A DNA stretch of 64,000 nucleotides from Nocardia brasiliensis IFM 10847. GTDB taxonomy: Bacteria > Actinomycetota > Actinomycetes > Mycobacteriales > Mycobacteriaceae. The translations under genes and the position numbers were made by a program. Location of the stretch: assembly GCF_000710915.1 (NCBI RefSeq), contig NZ_BAUA01000044.1:62001-126000 (forward strand), given 5' to 3'. Shown one piece after another: positions 17,677 to 25,632 of the stretch. Below the pieces are notes generated by a model that worked only from the letters and a program-made list of their open reading frames with translations, was not told where the DNA came from and did no database searches. Position 1 is the first letter of the stretch; every line of letters starts with the position of its first letter.

Positions 17677-17859
17677 ATGTCCGCCCACAGCGATACCCGC
17701 CACACGGCGGTGGACCTGCACGTCGACCGGCCGCACAGTGCCAGGATGTACGACTGGTTCCTCGGGGGCAAGGACAACTACGAGGCCGACCGGCAGGCGT
17801 GCGCCGAGGTGGAGAAGATCTATCCCGCCGTGCGCACCGCCGCGCTGGCGAACCGCCGT
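17677..17859 (+). pseudogene. SAM-dependent methyltransferase (PF04672 type), N-terminal fragment
   Basis: ATG 17677 opens a typical start of the actinobacterial S-adenosyl methyltransferase family PF04672: VDRPHSARMYDWFLGGKDNY, then EADRQACAEVEKIYP and RTAALANR. In full proteins of about 270 residues this is followed by FLxRAVRYLA and the SAM-binding core. Here, the match ends at about 17859, after 61 residues, where the DNA becomes the inner part of a methyltransferase on the other strand. The protein is therefore truncated by a rearrangement. Confidence 0.7.
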
Positions 17860-18301
17860 GCCGATTCGGATCGAACGTGCTCGAAGAATCGCAGTGCCCC
17901 ACCGGGTTTGAGTACCCGCCCGATTTCCGCCAACGCCGTGCTCTGATCTGGCACCGAGCACAGCACCAGAGAAACAACCGCCGCGCCGAACCGGCCATCC
18001 TGTGCCGGAATGCGTTCGGCTGAACCATCCACAACGTCCACCGGCAGCGACAAGTCATGGGCTGCGTGTTCGGCGTGGTGGCGCAGCAATGGTTCCGGCT
18101 CGACGGCCACCAACCGTGGCACAGACGATGGGTAGTGCTCGAAGTTCGGGCCGTGACCGGCTCCGACTTCGATCACCCCCCGCACAATCCGTCCGTGAGG
18201 CGCTGGTGATATTCCCCGATACCGGCGCGTTCGAGACCCGGGCCCGCCAGTCCGACATAGAAACGAGAGAACACCGGACGGCTCTTCACCTCTTGCGGCA
18301 T
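17860..18301 (-). pseudogene. Class I methyltransferase (Methyltransf_11 type), truncated and frameshifted
   Basis: Minus strand. The N-terminus (ATG 18301: PVFSRFYVGLAGPGLERAG) is followed by a one-base shift in a run of six G near 18178, then GVIEVGAGHGPNFEHYP, the SAM-binding motif I, then VAVEPEPLLRHHAEHAA and SAERIPAQDGRFGAAVVSLV, and LKPGGALRFFEHVRSE. The match stops at the junction near 17860. Both the C-terminus and the frame are lost. It is divergent from the MarR gene at 18371, so that regulator may once have controlled it. Confidence 0.68.
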
Positions 18302-18370
18302 TCCATCTCACCGCCTTCTGCGATCGTGGGCATCGCCTCGCTTACACTTGAATTAGGAGGTCAATGCATA

Positions 18371-18385
18371 GTGAAGTCACTTCAC
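18371..18385. promoter_or_regulatory. 15-base palindrome at the MarR gene start
   Basis: GTGAAGTCACTTCAC, seven-base perfect arms around a central C. Its first three bases are the likely GTG start of the MarR gene, so a bound protein would sit on its own start region. MarR proteins bind palindromes of this size. The role is inferred. Confidence 0.5.
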
Positions 18386-18850
18386 GATGTACCGGGCGAG
18401 CGGGAGACCGCCAGTGCCGCAACGGATCGGCTGTTCGAGCTGACCGAGGTCCTGGGCGCGATGATGGAGCGCGGCATGGCCGAGCGGGGTTTGACCCAGG
18501 CGCGATCCCGGGTGCTGTGGACGCTGCATCACCGCGGGCCGCTCACCCAGCGCGCCTTGGCGGATCTGCTGGCCGTCACCCCGCGCAATGTCACCGGCCT
18601 GCTCGACGGGCTGGCCGCCGAGGACTACATCACCCGAGAACCTCATCCCACCGACCGCCGCGCCACCCTTGTTAACCTCACTCGGCGCGGAAAATCGTTC
18701 ACTGCCACACTTCGGCGCGAGCGCGATGAGATGGCCGCAGCTCTCTTCGATGGTGTTCCGACCGAGCAGTTGCGGAGCTTTCTCGACACGCTGGAGGTTG
18801 TCATTGCCCGCCTGAAGCCCGGCGAGGCGGGATTGCTTCCGAGCTGCTGA
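18371..18850 (+). CDS. MarR-family transcriptional regulator
   Basis: About 159 residues from GTG 18371, preceded by AGGAGG ten bases upstream. The winged-helix core is clear: GLTQARSRVLWTLHHRGPLT, QRALADLLAVTPRNVTGLLD and the wing PHPTDRRATLVNLTRRG. The N- and C-terminal helices form the dimer interface as in all MarR proteins. It is divergent from the broken methyltransferase at 17860-18301. The 15-base palindrome over its start suggests autoregulation. The ligand is unknown. Confidence 0.82.
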   Translation: MKSLHDVPGERETASAATDRLFELTEVLGAMMERGMAERGLTQARSRVLWTLHHRGPLTQRALADLLAVTPRNVTGLLDGLAAEDYITREPHPTDRRATLVNLTRRGKSFTATLRRERDEMAAALFDGVPTEQLRSFLDTLEVVIARLKPGEAGLLPSC

Positions 18851-19463
18851 CGCGGCCGCTGTGCAGAGCGGTGAGCTTATCGGACGCCCTGAACCCAGCA
18901 ACGCCGAGAACCGCCGATCCGCCCCACGGGCGGCTGTGGCAACGACGTCGCTTCGTCCAGCGTGCGGTCTGCCACTCGCCGTAGGTCTGGGCGCAGTAGC
19001 CTTGCTACTCTTCACGATTCGCTGAAGCATCCGCGAACTGCTGTCTCGAAATCCGCAGCTGTTCGCTTCCGTGGTCGGACAGAATCTTGACCTAGCATCT
19101 CGTCGCGCCTCCTCCGGGCGCTCGCTGTACCCGGCATGCCCGATGAGGTAGCCCAACGAGCCGCGAATGAACGGTGCTGTGGCGCTGGGAGATCGATCGT
19201 GTCTGTGGCGCTCTCGGTTGTGGTGACCATGGTTCGGAACCTGAATATGTCAAGTCCAGTCAACTTATGTCATCTGCGGGCATCTGTAGATTCCGGAGAT
19301 TGCACGCGGAGAATTATGGAATTACCTTCGTCTTAGAAGTAGCTGCAGGCGAGTTGGAGAGATCTGGTCGAGAATTCAACATTATTAGATCAACGCGGAG
19401 GATTGACCCGTGCATGGCGAAGGTGTGTCGGCCAGCTGACTCAAGCGTGGCGGGAGGTGTGCA
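18851..19463. other. Non-coding stretch upstream of the integrase module
   Basis: About 610 bases with no supported gene. The last 230 bases, from about 19240, are clearly poorer in GC than the surroundings. This is where the left boundary or attachment site of an element using the recombinase at 19921 might lie, but I could not find a tRNA end or a matched direct repeat. Confidence 0.4.
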
Positions 19464-19934
19464 ATGAATCCAGCGAGTATGGCGTCGGCGAATAGTGGTC
19501 GGCATTTTGAAGATAGGGGAAACGCGTGTGGTCGGGAGCATCTCCCGCTTCCTTCCCTAGGGTGGAACGCGGGGTGTGAGACCAAAAGGTATCTCTATAG
19601 TCTGACCACTATATGTTGCCATGGCCAGCTCGGTGATCGTGCGCTGTTCAAATTGGTGGGTTGGGTTCCTGGTCAGACAATTTCGCTCCGGCACAATGAC
19701 CACAGCGTTCTCGTCTACCGCGACCCCAGTGGAGTGGAGCGGATCGGCCCGAAGGGGCATCTACGCTTGCCATCTATTGTTCGTCACCAGTGTCGAATCG
19801 AAGTCGGCGAACGACTCCTTCTCGCTGTGTGCCCGGATCAGGATCTGGCAATCATCTACCCCATCGCCGTGGTCGACTTTGCCCTGTTAACTTACCATCC
19901 CGAGGCACTGAGGCTGGCTGATGGCGACGCCTGA
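19464..19934 (+). CDS. AbrB/MazE-like small protein paired with the integrase
   Basis: A 156-residue protein with GGGAGG six bases before ATG 19464. The C-terminal half (LFKLVGWVPGQTISLRHNDH, RIGPKGHLRLPSIVRHQCRI, EVGERLLLAVCPDQDLAIIY) has the order seen in AbrB/SpoVT-like proteins that actinobacterial elements encode just upstream of a tyrosine recombinase; the G-H-L-R-L-P segment is the swapped-hairpin region. The N-terminal half is poorer in GC and unlike anything I know. Its last 14 bases overlap the recombinase start, so the two are coupled. It may control integrase expression or help recombination; this is inference from the pairing. Confidence 0.6.
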   Translation: MNPASMASANSGRHFEDRGNACGREHLPLPSLGWNAGCETKRYLYSLTTICCHGQLGDRALFKLVGWVPGQTISLRHNDHSVLVYRDPSGVERIGPKGHLRLPSIVRHQCRIEVGERLLLAVCPDQDLAIIYPIAVVDFALLTYHPEALRLADGDA

Positions 19935-20934
19935 GATCGAAGCGGCTCGGGTGCTGCTACGGCGACTAGGGCTCACGCCCGAGCAGTTGCTCGAAACCTT
20001 GGGCCCTCGGTCGGTGCCGACATTCGGCGAATACGTACCGATCATTGCCACATCAATAGCCAGGAGCACCCTTCGTGTGTACGGCACCTATCTGGATCGC
20101 CTCGTCGAGGAGTGGGGCGCGCGCCCTCTGAACGAGCCGACAGCCTCAGAACTGAGGCAGCTCGCGGAGAAGACCAGGCACAGGGCGATCGTTCGCCGCA
20201 ACTCTCGCGGCGGTCGCAGTGCCGCAGAGAATCTCATTGCCGCGGCTCGGTGTGTCTATCGTCATGCCGAAGAGGACGGATACATCCAACCCGACTGCAA
20301 CCCCGCGCGGCGAGTTGCAAAACCGCGCCGCCTCGCCAGCACAAGGCGAGCGATCTCCAACCGCCAACTCTCCGAAATCGTTCGAGTCGCGGCGACCACC
20401 GGCAACGATCCCGAGCTGGACTCGTTGATCCTGCGACTGCACATCGAAACAGCGTGCCGGCGATGCGGCGCACTGGCGTTACGGCCGATGGACCTCGACC
20501 CCGAGCAATGCCTCGTACTTCTCCGAGAGAAGGGCGAAACGGTCCGGTGGCAACCGGTGACTCCGACATTGATGGAGGCTCTGATCAAGCATGTGGCAGA
20601 ACGACACCGGGGCGCCGCAGACAAGGCAGCGCCACTGCTGCGCCGACGGAATGGCGCACCGATCACCCGCCGTCATTACGACTCCCTGTGGAATCGTATC
20701 GGCCGAGAACTGGAATGGGTTGCACGCCAACAGATAAGCGCGCATTGGCTGCGCCACACGACCCTCACCTGGGTGGAACGGAACTTCGGGTATGCGGTTG
20801 CCCGCGCATATGCTGGGCATTCCAATCCAGATGGGCGTACCGGACAGACCGTCACCTACATCAGGGCAAGTCTGGAAGAGGTTGCTGAAGCACTTGCTGC
20901 GATGACTGGGGAGCCACATCCACTCGCAGCCTGA
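19921..20934 (+). CDS. Tyrosine site-specific recombinase (phage-type integrase)
   Basis: A 337-residue integrase. The N-terminal SAM-like core-binding domain spans about residues 35-120. The catalytic set is complete: Arg181 in CRRCGAL, Lys in EKGETVRW, His275 and Arg278 in HWLRHT, His300 in AGHSN and the nucleophile Tyr313 in TYIRA. Such enzymes insert and excise integrative elements at an attachment site, often a tRNA. It overlaps the AbrB-like gene. It is the only complete recombinase in the window and so the best candidate to mobilise the conjugative region to its right. No attachment site was identified. Confidence 0.9.
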   Translation: MATPEIEAARVLLRRLGLTPEQLLETLGPRSVPTFGEYVPIIATSIARSTLRVYGTYLDRLVEEWGARPLNEPTASELRQLAEKTRHRAIVRRNSRGGRSAAENLIAAARCVYRHAEEDGYIQPDCNPARRVAKPRRLASTRRAISNRQLSEIVRVAATTGNDPELDSLILRLHIETACRRCGALALRPMDLDPEQCLVLLREKGETVRWQPVTPTLMEALIKHVAERHRGAADKAAPLLRRRNGAPITRRHYDSLWNRIGRELEWVARQQISAHWLRHTTLTWVERNFGYAVARAYAGHSNPDGRTGQTVTYIRASLEEVAEALAAMTGEPHPLAA

Positions 20935-21020
20935 TCGCCCTGCCGCATAAGGAACTCCAAGCTCTGGTCAGGAGAGGAGATCCGCGAACACATTGATGCC
21001 AAGGATCGAGCCGCCCTGGG

Positions 21021-21570
21021 TCACTCCGGAGCCGTCGAGGGGCAGGCGCGCGTCCACACGCGGCGGATGTCGCAATCGATCCGGCCGACGACGTCCTCCA
21101 AACACCAGCTGGCATCGATGCGGATTTCGGCGACGAACGACAGTGGCTGCCACCCGTGATACCACTGCGCCACCTGCTCGGCCGTGAACTCCCGAGATTG
21201 AGCTCGGCCTGGCATGCCGACGAAGGGTCTCTTCGAAGGAAAGGTCGAAGCAGTAGTGCAACGCATCCGCCACGGACTCGGTGAGTCGTTCGAGCATGCG
21301 GCCGTAGCGGTCGGCGTCGAGGATGCCTTCGACGATGCCTTCGACGATCACGATCAAGCCCTGTGACAGTCCGAAGGTGGCGACGTGCTCGATGAGATCG
21401 ATGTTCACCGCTGCCGGAATATCGCGCTCGCGCAGCATGTGACGGCGCACCGTATCCTGCGGCACGACAAGGCAACGGGCGCGCGGGAACCGCTGCTGCA
21501 CGGCGCGGGCGACGGTGGACTTGCCGGAGCCGGAGTTGCCGCGGATCACCACCAGCACGCCCTTGGTCAC
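21021..21570 (-). pseudogene. P-loop kinase (AAA_33 type), frameshifted
   Basis: Starts at GTG 21570, sharing GTGA with the stop of the NUDIX gene. The first part is VLVVIRGNSGSGKSTVARAV, a Walker A, followed by PQDTVRRHMLRERD and EGIVEGILDADRYGRML, typical of small nucleotide- or sugar-kinase-like P-loop proteins of actinobacteria. After FDLSFEETLRRHA the frame shifts near 21210, and the C-terminus continues in another frame (AQSREFTAEQVAQWYHGWQP, then FVAEIRIDAS), ending at 21021. As written, the protein loses its last 60 residues. The shift is not at a long homopolymer, so it may be real. Pairing with a NUDIX gene is common for this kinase type; the substrate is unknown. Confidence 0.65.
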
Positions 21571-21731
21571 GGTGTCTGCGGCATCAGGACGGCATCGAGT
21601 TTGCGGATGAATCGCGCCAGGTGCGGGTCGGTCGCGGGAAGACCGTGGGGGTCCAGGTCCCACCAGCGCCCGCCGTCGAACTCGGCGGGATCGAGCTGGT
21701 AGTGGCGCGTACGTTGACCACGGATCACGTA
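21567..21731 (-). pseudogene. NUDIX hydrolase, 3' exon (after group II intron)
   Basis: The last 54 codons of the NUDIX gene: YVIRGQRTRHYQLDPAEFDG, then RWWDLD and a C-terminal helix, ending at TGA. It has no start of its own. Joined directly to the 5' exon (24228-24554) it gives HVDFSLW-YVIRG, a normal NUDIX strand, which fixes the insertion point of the intron between W and Y. If the intron still splices, the enzyme could be made. Confidence 0.75.
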
Positions 21732-21772
21732 GTCGGGTAGCCGGGGCGCATTGCTGCGTCCCGGCCCCCTCA

Positions 21773-21806
21773 GAACTGGGCGTGCGCCTTCCGACGCACC
21801 CAGCTC
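21773..21806 (-). ncRNA. Group II intron domain V
   Basis: A 34-base hairpin. It opens GAGCTGGGTGCG (revealing the AGC triad), has a GGAA-containing terminal loop, and closes CGCACGCCCAGTTC. The stems pair fully apart from the expected bulge. This is the catalytic core hairpin of group II introns. It lies about 41 bases before the 3' splice site, leaving room for a short domain VI. Confidence 0.8.
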
Positions 21807-23533
21807 AAGCAGACCTCTGGCCACTCGATGTGGTGATCGCCTTCCGGTCTCCGGCATGAAGTTGCCGGTGGCAGACCGCGTGTATGACTTCCAGGTTGGC
21901 AAGGTCATTCGTTCCTCCTTTGCTGCGGTAGACGACGTGGTGCACGTGGATTCCCCGGCTTTTGGCCATGAACCATCGTGCCCATTCGTAGACGCTGTCG
22001 GGTTCGAATCCCGCGCCTTCGATGAGGTCTTGTCCGCACCTGGGACACAGGCCCTGCTGCCGGGCTGCCAGGGACAGAATCAGTTTCGATTCCACACTCG
22101 GCATCCGTTTGCGGGCGCGTCGCCGCCAGTACTGCTCGAGTTCCGGATCGTCGCGCGAGGCGTCACCTTTGACGGCGATATGCCGCACGATCGGCGTCCA
22201 GGCGAGCTTGGTCATGTGCTTGCCGGAGCGGCCGAACACATGCCGATCCTCGCGGCCTGAATGGAACTTGCCCCAGTAGCGGCTCAAAATCCACCCCCAG
22301 CCCTTGTTCCGGTGGCGATACACGCCCCAGCGTTTCAGGGCTCGATAAGTGAATCGGTCGATCTTGTTGAAGATCTTCGACGATACGGCGTGCCGATAGT
22401 AGGTGGCCCAGCCACGCAGGAACGGATTTAAGGCGTTCACCACCTGATCAGCGGTGTCGCCCTGATGTTTTCGGATCGTGTCCCGAATCCGTTTCTTGGC
22501 TCGCCGTACTGCATCCTTGTTCGGCTTGATGATCAACTTGTCACCGAAACGCCGAATGTTGAACCCCAGGAAGTCAAACCCATTGGTGAGGTGGACGACG
22601 CGCGTCTTGTCCTCGTTGAAGGTCAGCCCTCGCGGGGAAAGCCATTCGGCCAGAGCGGCTTTGCGATCCCATGCGTCCGATTCCGTCTCGCAGAACACGA
22701 CGAAATCATCGGCGTACCGAATAAGCGCCGCAGGCACATTCTTTCCGCGCGTGCCGCTGGCGGTCCGCGCAGCGTCGATGTGCTCTGCCATCCCGTGCAG
22801 GGCGATGTTGAGCAGCAACGGACTGACGACCCCGCCTTGCGGCGTGCCCTCGACCGTGTCCGCGAACCTGCCCTGCTCCATCACACCCGCCCGCAGCCAC
22901 CCCTTGATCCTGCGCCGGCCCGGGAACAGGCCGATCGAACCGAGGAGGTGGTCGTGGCTGATGCGATCGAAGGCCGCAGACAGATCCGCATCCAGGACCC
23001 AGAGCCGCCGCGCCTTCTTCGAACTGGCCACCTTGAAGATCGCCTCGATCGCGTCGTGGCAACCTCGGCCCGGCCGGAATCCGTAACTGCGGGCCTCGAA
23101 CCGCGCCTCCCATTCCGGCTCCAGAGCGTTTTTCACCCGGGCCTGGTCGATGCGGTCACGGATGACCGGGATTCCGAGCGGGCGCTGTTTCCCGTTGGCC
23201 TTCGGGATGTACACGCGTTTGACGGGCATCGCATCGACGGTCGGTTCGGCTAAGATATGCCGGACCAGCCGTCCACGTTCTTCGGTTTTGGAGCGCGACC
23301 GTCCCGTCGATGCCCGCCGTCTTCTTGCCGGTGCTGAGCTGGGTGACCCGTCGAACGCTCGTCACGACGTTCGCGCGGGAGCGCAGCATCAGCTTTTGCA
23401 GGTTGCGCACCTGCTTGTGATCACCATTTCGTGCTGCCCTGAAGATCCTCTGGCGCAATCGCTTTACGTGCGCCTCTTCCTGTCGCCAGTCGATGCTGTG
23501 CCACAGGTCGGCGTCGCCCTCGGGTCCGTTCAT
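21805..23533 (-). pseudogene. Group II intron reverse transcriptase/maturase with HNH domain, frameshifted
   Basis: The N-terminus (ATG 23533, WHSIDWRQEEAHVKRLRQRI, STGKKTAGIDG) runs into a one-base shift at an AAAA tract near 23288. The rest continues as VKRVYIPKANGKQRPLGIP, the reverse transcriptase palm with ADLSAAFDRISHD and the catalytic YADD in IRYADDFVVFC, a group II maturase (X) domain around FLRGWATYYRH, and an HNH endonuclease end with CPRCGQD, HVHHVVYRSKGGTNDLANLE and CHRQLH. Joined length would be about 570 residues, normal for the family. The single lesion would remove reverse transcription and endonuclease functions. It could be an assembly slip at the homopolymer. Confidence 0.85.
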
Positions 23534-24227
23534 CGGGAAACCAGCGGCTTTCGCCGTCCTGGTGTTCCGTCAGTCCAACTTGTGCCTCGGTGCAAGTCCT
23601 CACCCATCGGTGTCTCCATGGTCCACCCGATCCACGTCAGCACCCTTTCGGGTCCGGCCATCAGGCCGGTATCCGCCGGGTTATGGCCAGCAGGTGAAAG
23701 TCCCTGTGTCCCTGGCGTTTCCCCTGGGCTTTCGCCCTGACGGCGTTCGCTTCTTGGATCATCCTGTTCCCGCAGTGGAATTCGCCCCCGTTGCCGTCGG
23801 GCTACCGGCCGACCTACCGGACCACTACGGGGTTTCCGCGTTCCGCTGCCGTTAGATACGTGCGGGTAGGGCGACGCCCTCTTTGAACCGACTCCCGCGG
23901 TGACCTTTCCGAGCCCTTATGGAGCGACCCGGTCGCGTCGTGCTTTTCAGCACCAGGAGTTACCACCGCCGACTGCATGCCATGGATGCGGCGTCGTTTT
24001 AACGGTCCGTACCGACGAGGGTTCACGGTGATTCGCCCGATCGCACTTCCCCTTCGCTTGTGGCACGGTGATGGCCCACCACGCCCTTGAGCTTGACCAC
24101 CTCGGCTCAGCACCCCGGCGTTACCACCGACGCACCCGAGGCTGGGGATCGACCATCGGTCACAGGTCGAAAAGCTGACTCCTTTCATCATCAACTTCAC
24201 TACTCAGGCAGCGACTTCGCGTCGCAC

Positions 24228-24554
24228 CCACAGCGAAAAATCCACATGACCTGCGGTCTGGCCGACGGTGGTCGTGCGGGAAAGGAACAACGGTTGCTCG
24301 TCCACCACATCGAAGATTGGATCGAGACCGAGTTCCTCAGCGGCTTCCCGGCTGGCGGTGGTGAGCGGATGCTCTCCGGGCTCGACGTGTCCACCCAGCG
24401 GCAGGTGCAGCCCCGCCCTGCGGTGCAGGCCGAGATGGACCCCGCGCTCATCGGGGTCGATCAGCACAACGTAGGACACCAGATGTGGTGAGGGGGTCGC
24501 GGGTTTGGCGCGTCGGAAGATGCCGTCGGTCGAACCGAGCCAGTCCAAAGTCAT
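24228..24554 (-). pseudogene. NUDIX hydrolase, 5' exon (before group II intron)
   Basis: ATG 24554 begins TLDWLGSTDGIFRRAKPATP. The full NUDIX box is present: G-HVEPG-E-HPLTTAS-READ-like REAAEELG, with the Glu residues that bind Mg2+. After TAGHVDFSLW the reading frame enters the intron and stops at 24204. Family resemblance (TAYDDLENQHIT) extends about 20 codons upstream of ATG without another usual start codon, so the annotated start is uncertain. NUDIX enzymes hydrolyse nucleoside-diphosphate derivatives. The gene is coupled to the kinase at 21570 and lies downstream of the P450 operon. Confidence 0.78.
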
Positions 24555-24624
24555 TGTGATGTGCTGGTTTTCGAGATCGTCGTAGGCAGTGATACCCGCG
24601 ACGATGTCGGCAACGACAGCAGTA

Positions 24625-25632
24625 TCAGTCGATCTTGCTGATTCGGATGACGTGTAGATTCTGGCCGACCTCGCCGGGATAGCGGCGGGAGTGCATTTCG
24701 ACCCGTTGCCATCCGGAGTCGGTGAATGCGCGAATTCGGCAGGCGGTGACGCATTCCTGGTCGGGTCCGAGGGTTTGGAAGGTCGCGCGGATGCTGTCCC
24801 AGTCGTCGGGGTGGAACAGCATGGTGTCGCCGTTTTCGCGTTCCCAGTCGATCCAGGTGGGGACTTGGTGGCCGATCCATTCGGTGAGGACAGGACGGTC
24901 GACGGAAGGAGTGGAGGCGAGCAGCGCGGCGGCAGGTCCGTCGGCGGGTCGCTCGGCGGCGAGTCCGAGTGCTTCGAGGGGACTGATCGGTGGCTGGCCG
25001 TGGTCGCTGATGTCGAGGTTCAGTCCGCGCATGCCGTTGTGCCGCTGGTCTTTTCGTCCGCGGGCGGCGGCCTGCCACAGCATGAGGTAGCCGGCGTTGT
25101 GGAGGACGGTGAACAACGCGTCGTGGGTGGCGTTGGGATCGGGGTTGATGCCCAAGGCCACCAGCTCGTCGATGGCGTCGTAGCGCACGACTCGGCGGAA
25201 CATCTCCGCGGGCGAGAGGGTGGTGCTGTGGAAGTCGGTGTCGCCAGGCAGGCTGGACATGGCCCAGGACTCTTCGGTGAGTTGAGCTTGCAGAGTGTCG
25301 AGGTGGAAGCACATGCCAGCGGCTGGCCGGTGCGGTGTGAGTTCATCGTCGAGGTCGCCGATCCATACGTGCATGCCGTAGACGTCGCTCTCTGGGCCGA
25401 GGACCGGCACGATGCGCACGAATCGTTCTCCGCCGTCGCGCGCGGGGACCACGCGGTCGGTGGTTTCACCGCTGGCGCTGTGGCGTATCTGTTCGAGTAC
25501 TTCGTCGAGGTCGACTCGCTCGTGTCGCTGCAACGAGCGGAGGCTGGTCCATTCCTTGGGGGCACCGTCTTTGTTGATGATGGTCATCGGTTGCGGTGCC
25601 ATGGCCAAGGCTTCGACGAACAACCAGGTCAA
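24625..25632 (-). CDS. Rv3651-like protein (PAS/GAF-type sensor fold)
   Basis: A 335-residue protein. It begins at TTG 25632, overlapping the P450 stop (TTGA) with AAAGGA seven bases upstream. The N-terminus TWLFVEALAMAPQPMTIINK resembles the N-terminal domain of Mycobacterium Rv3651, a protein with PAS- and GAF-like domains. The middle (VLGPESDVYGMHVWIGDLDD) and end (IRATFQTLGPDQECVTACRI) look like further PAS/GAF strands. There is no HTH, kinase or membrane segment. Coupling to a P450 suggests that it senses or assists that enzyme, but no role is known. A second copy of the family is at 27392. Confidence 0.6.
   Translation of the reverse strand: MTWLFVEALAMAPQPMTIINKDGAPKEWTSLRSLQRHERVDLDEVLEQIRHSASGETTDRVVPARDGGERFVRIVPVLGPESDVYGMHVWIGDLDDELTPHRPAAGMCFHLDTLQAQLTEESWAMSSLPGDTDFHSTTLSPAEMFRRVVRYDAIDELVALGINPDPNATHDALFTVLHNAGYLMLWQAAARGRKDQRHNGMRGLNLDISDHGQPPISPLEALGLAAERPADGPAAALLASTPSVDRPVLTEWIGHQVPTWIDWERENGDTMLFHPDDWDSIRATFQTLGPDQECVTACRIRAFTDSGWQRVEMHSRRYPGEVGQNLHVIRISKID

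Larger units (their letters stand above)
21732..24227 (-). mobile_element. Group II intron (2,496 nt) inserted in the NUDIX gene
   Basis: Minus strand. The 5' end is GTGCG (24227 down), fitting the GUGYG consensus. The 3' end is CCCGAC (21732), fitting the AY consensus. It contains a maturase gene, about 700 bases of RNA before it (domains I-III), and a recognisable domain V near the 3' end. Removing it restores the NUDIX reading frame exactly. Type assignment (class C-like or other) cannot be made by eye. Because the maturase is frameshifted, mobility is doubtful unless another copy supplies the protein; self-splicing may persist. Confidence 0.85.

Noticed and set aside
21998-22013. GGGTTCGAATCCC, which looks like a tRNA T-arm
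   Set aside because: It lies inside the maturase gene of the group II intron, codes for a conserved part of the HNH region, and has no acceptor, D or anticodon arm around it.
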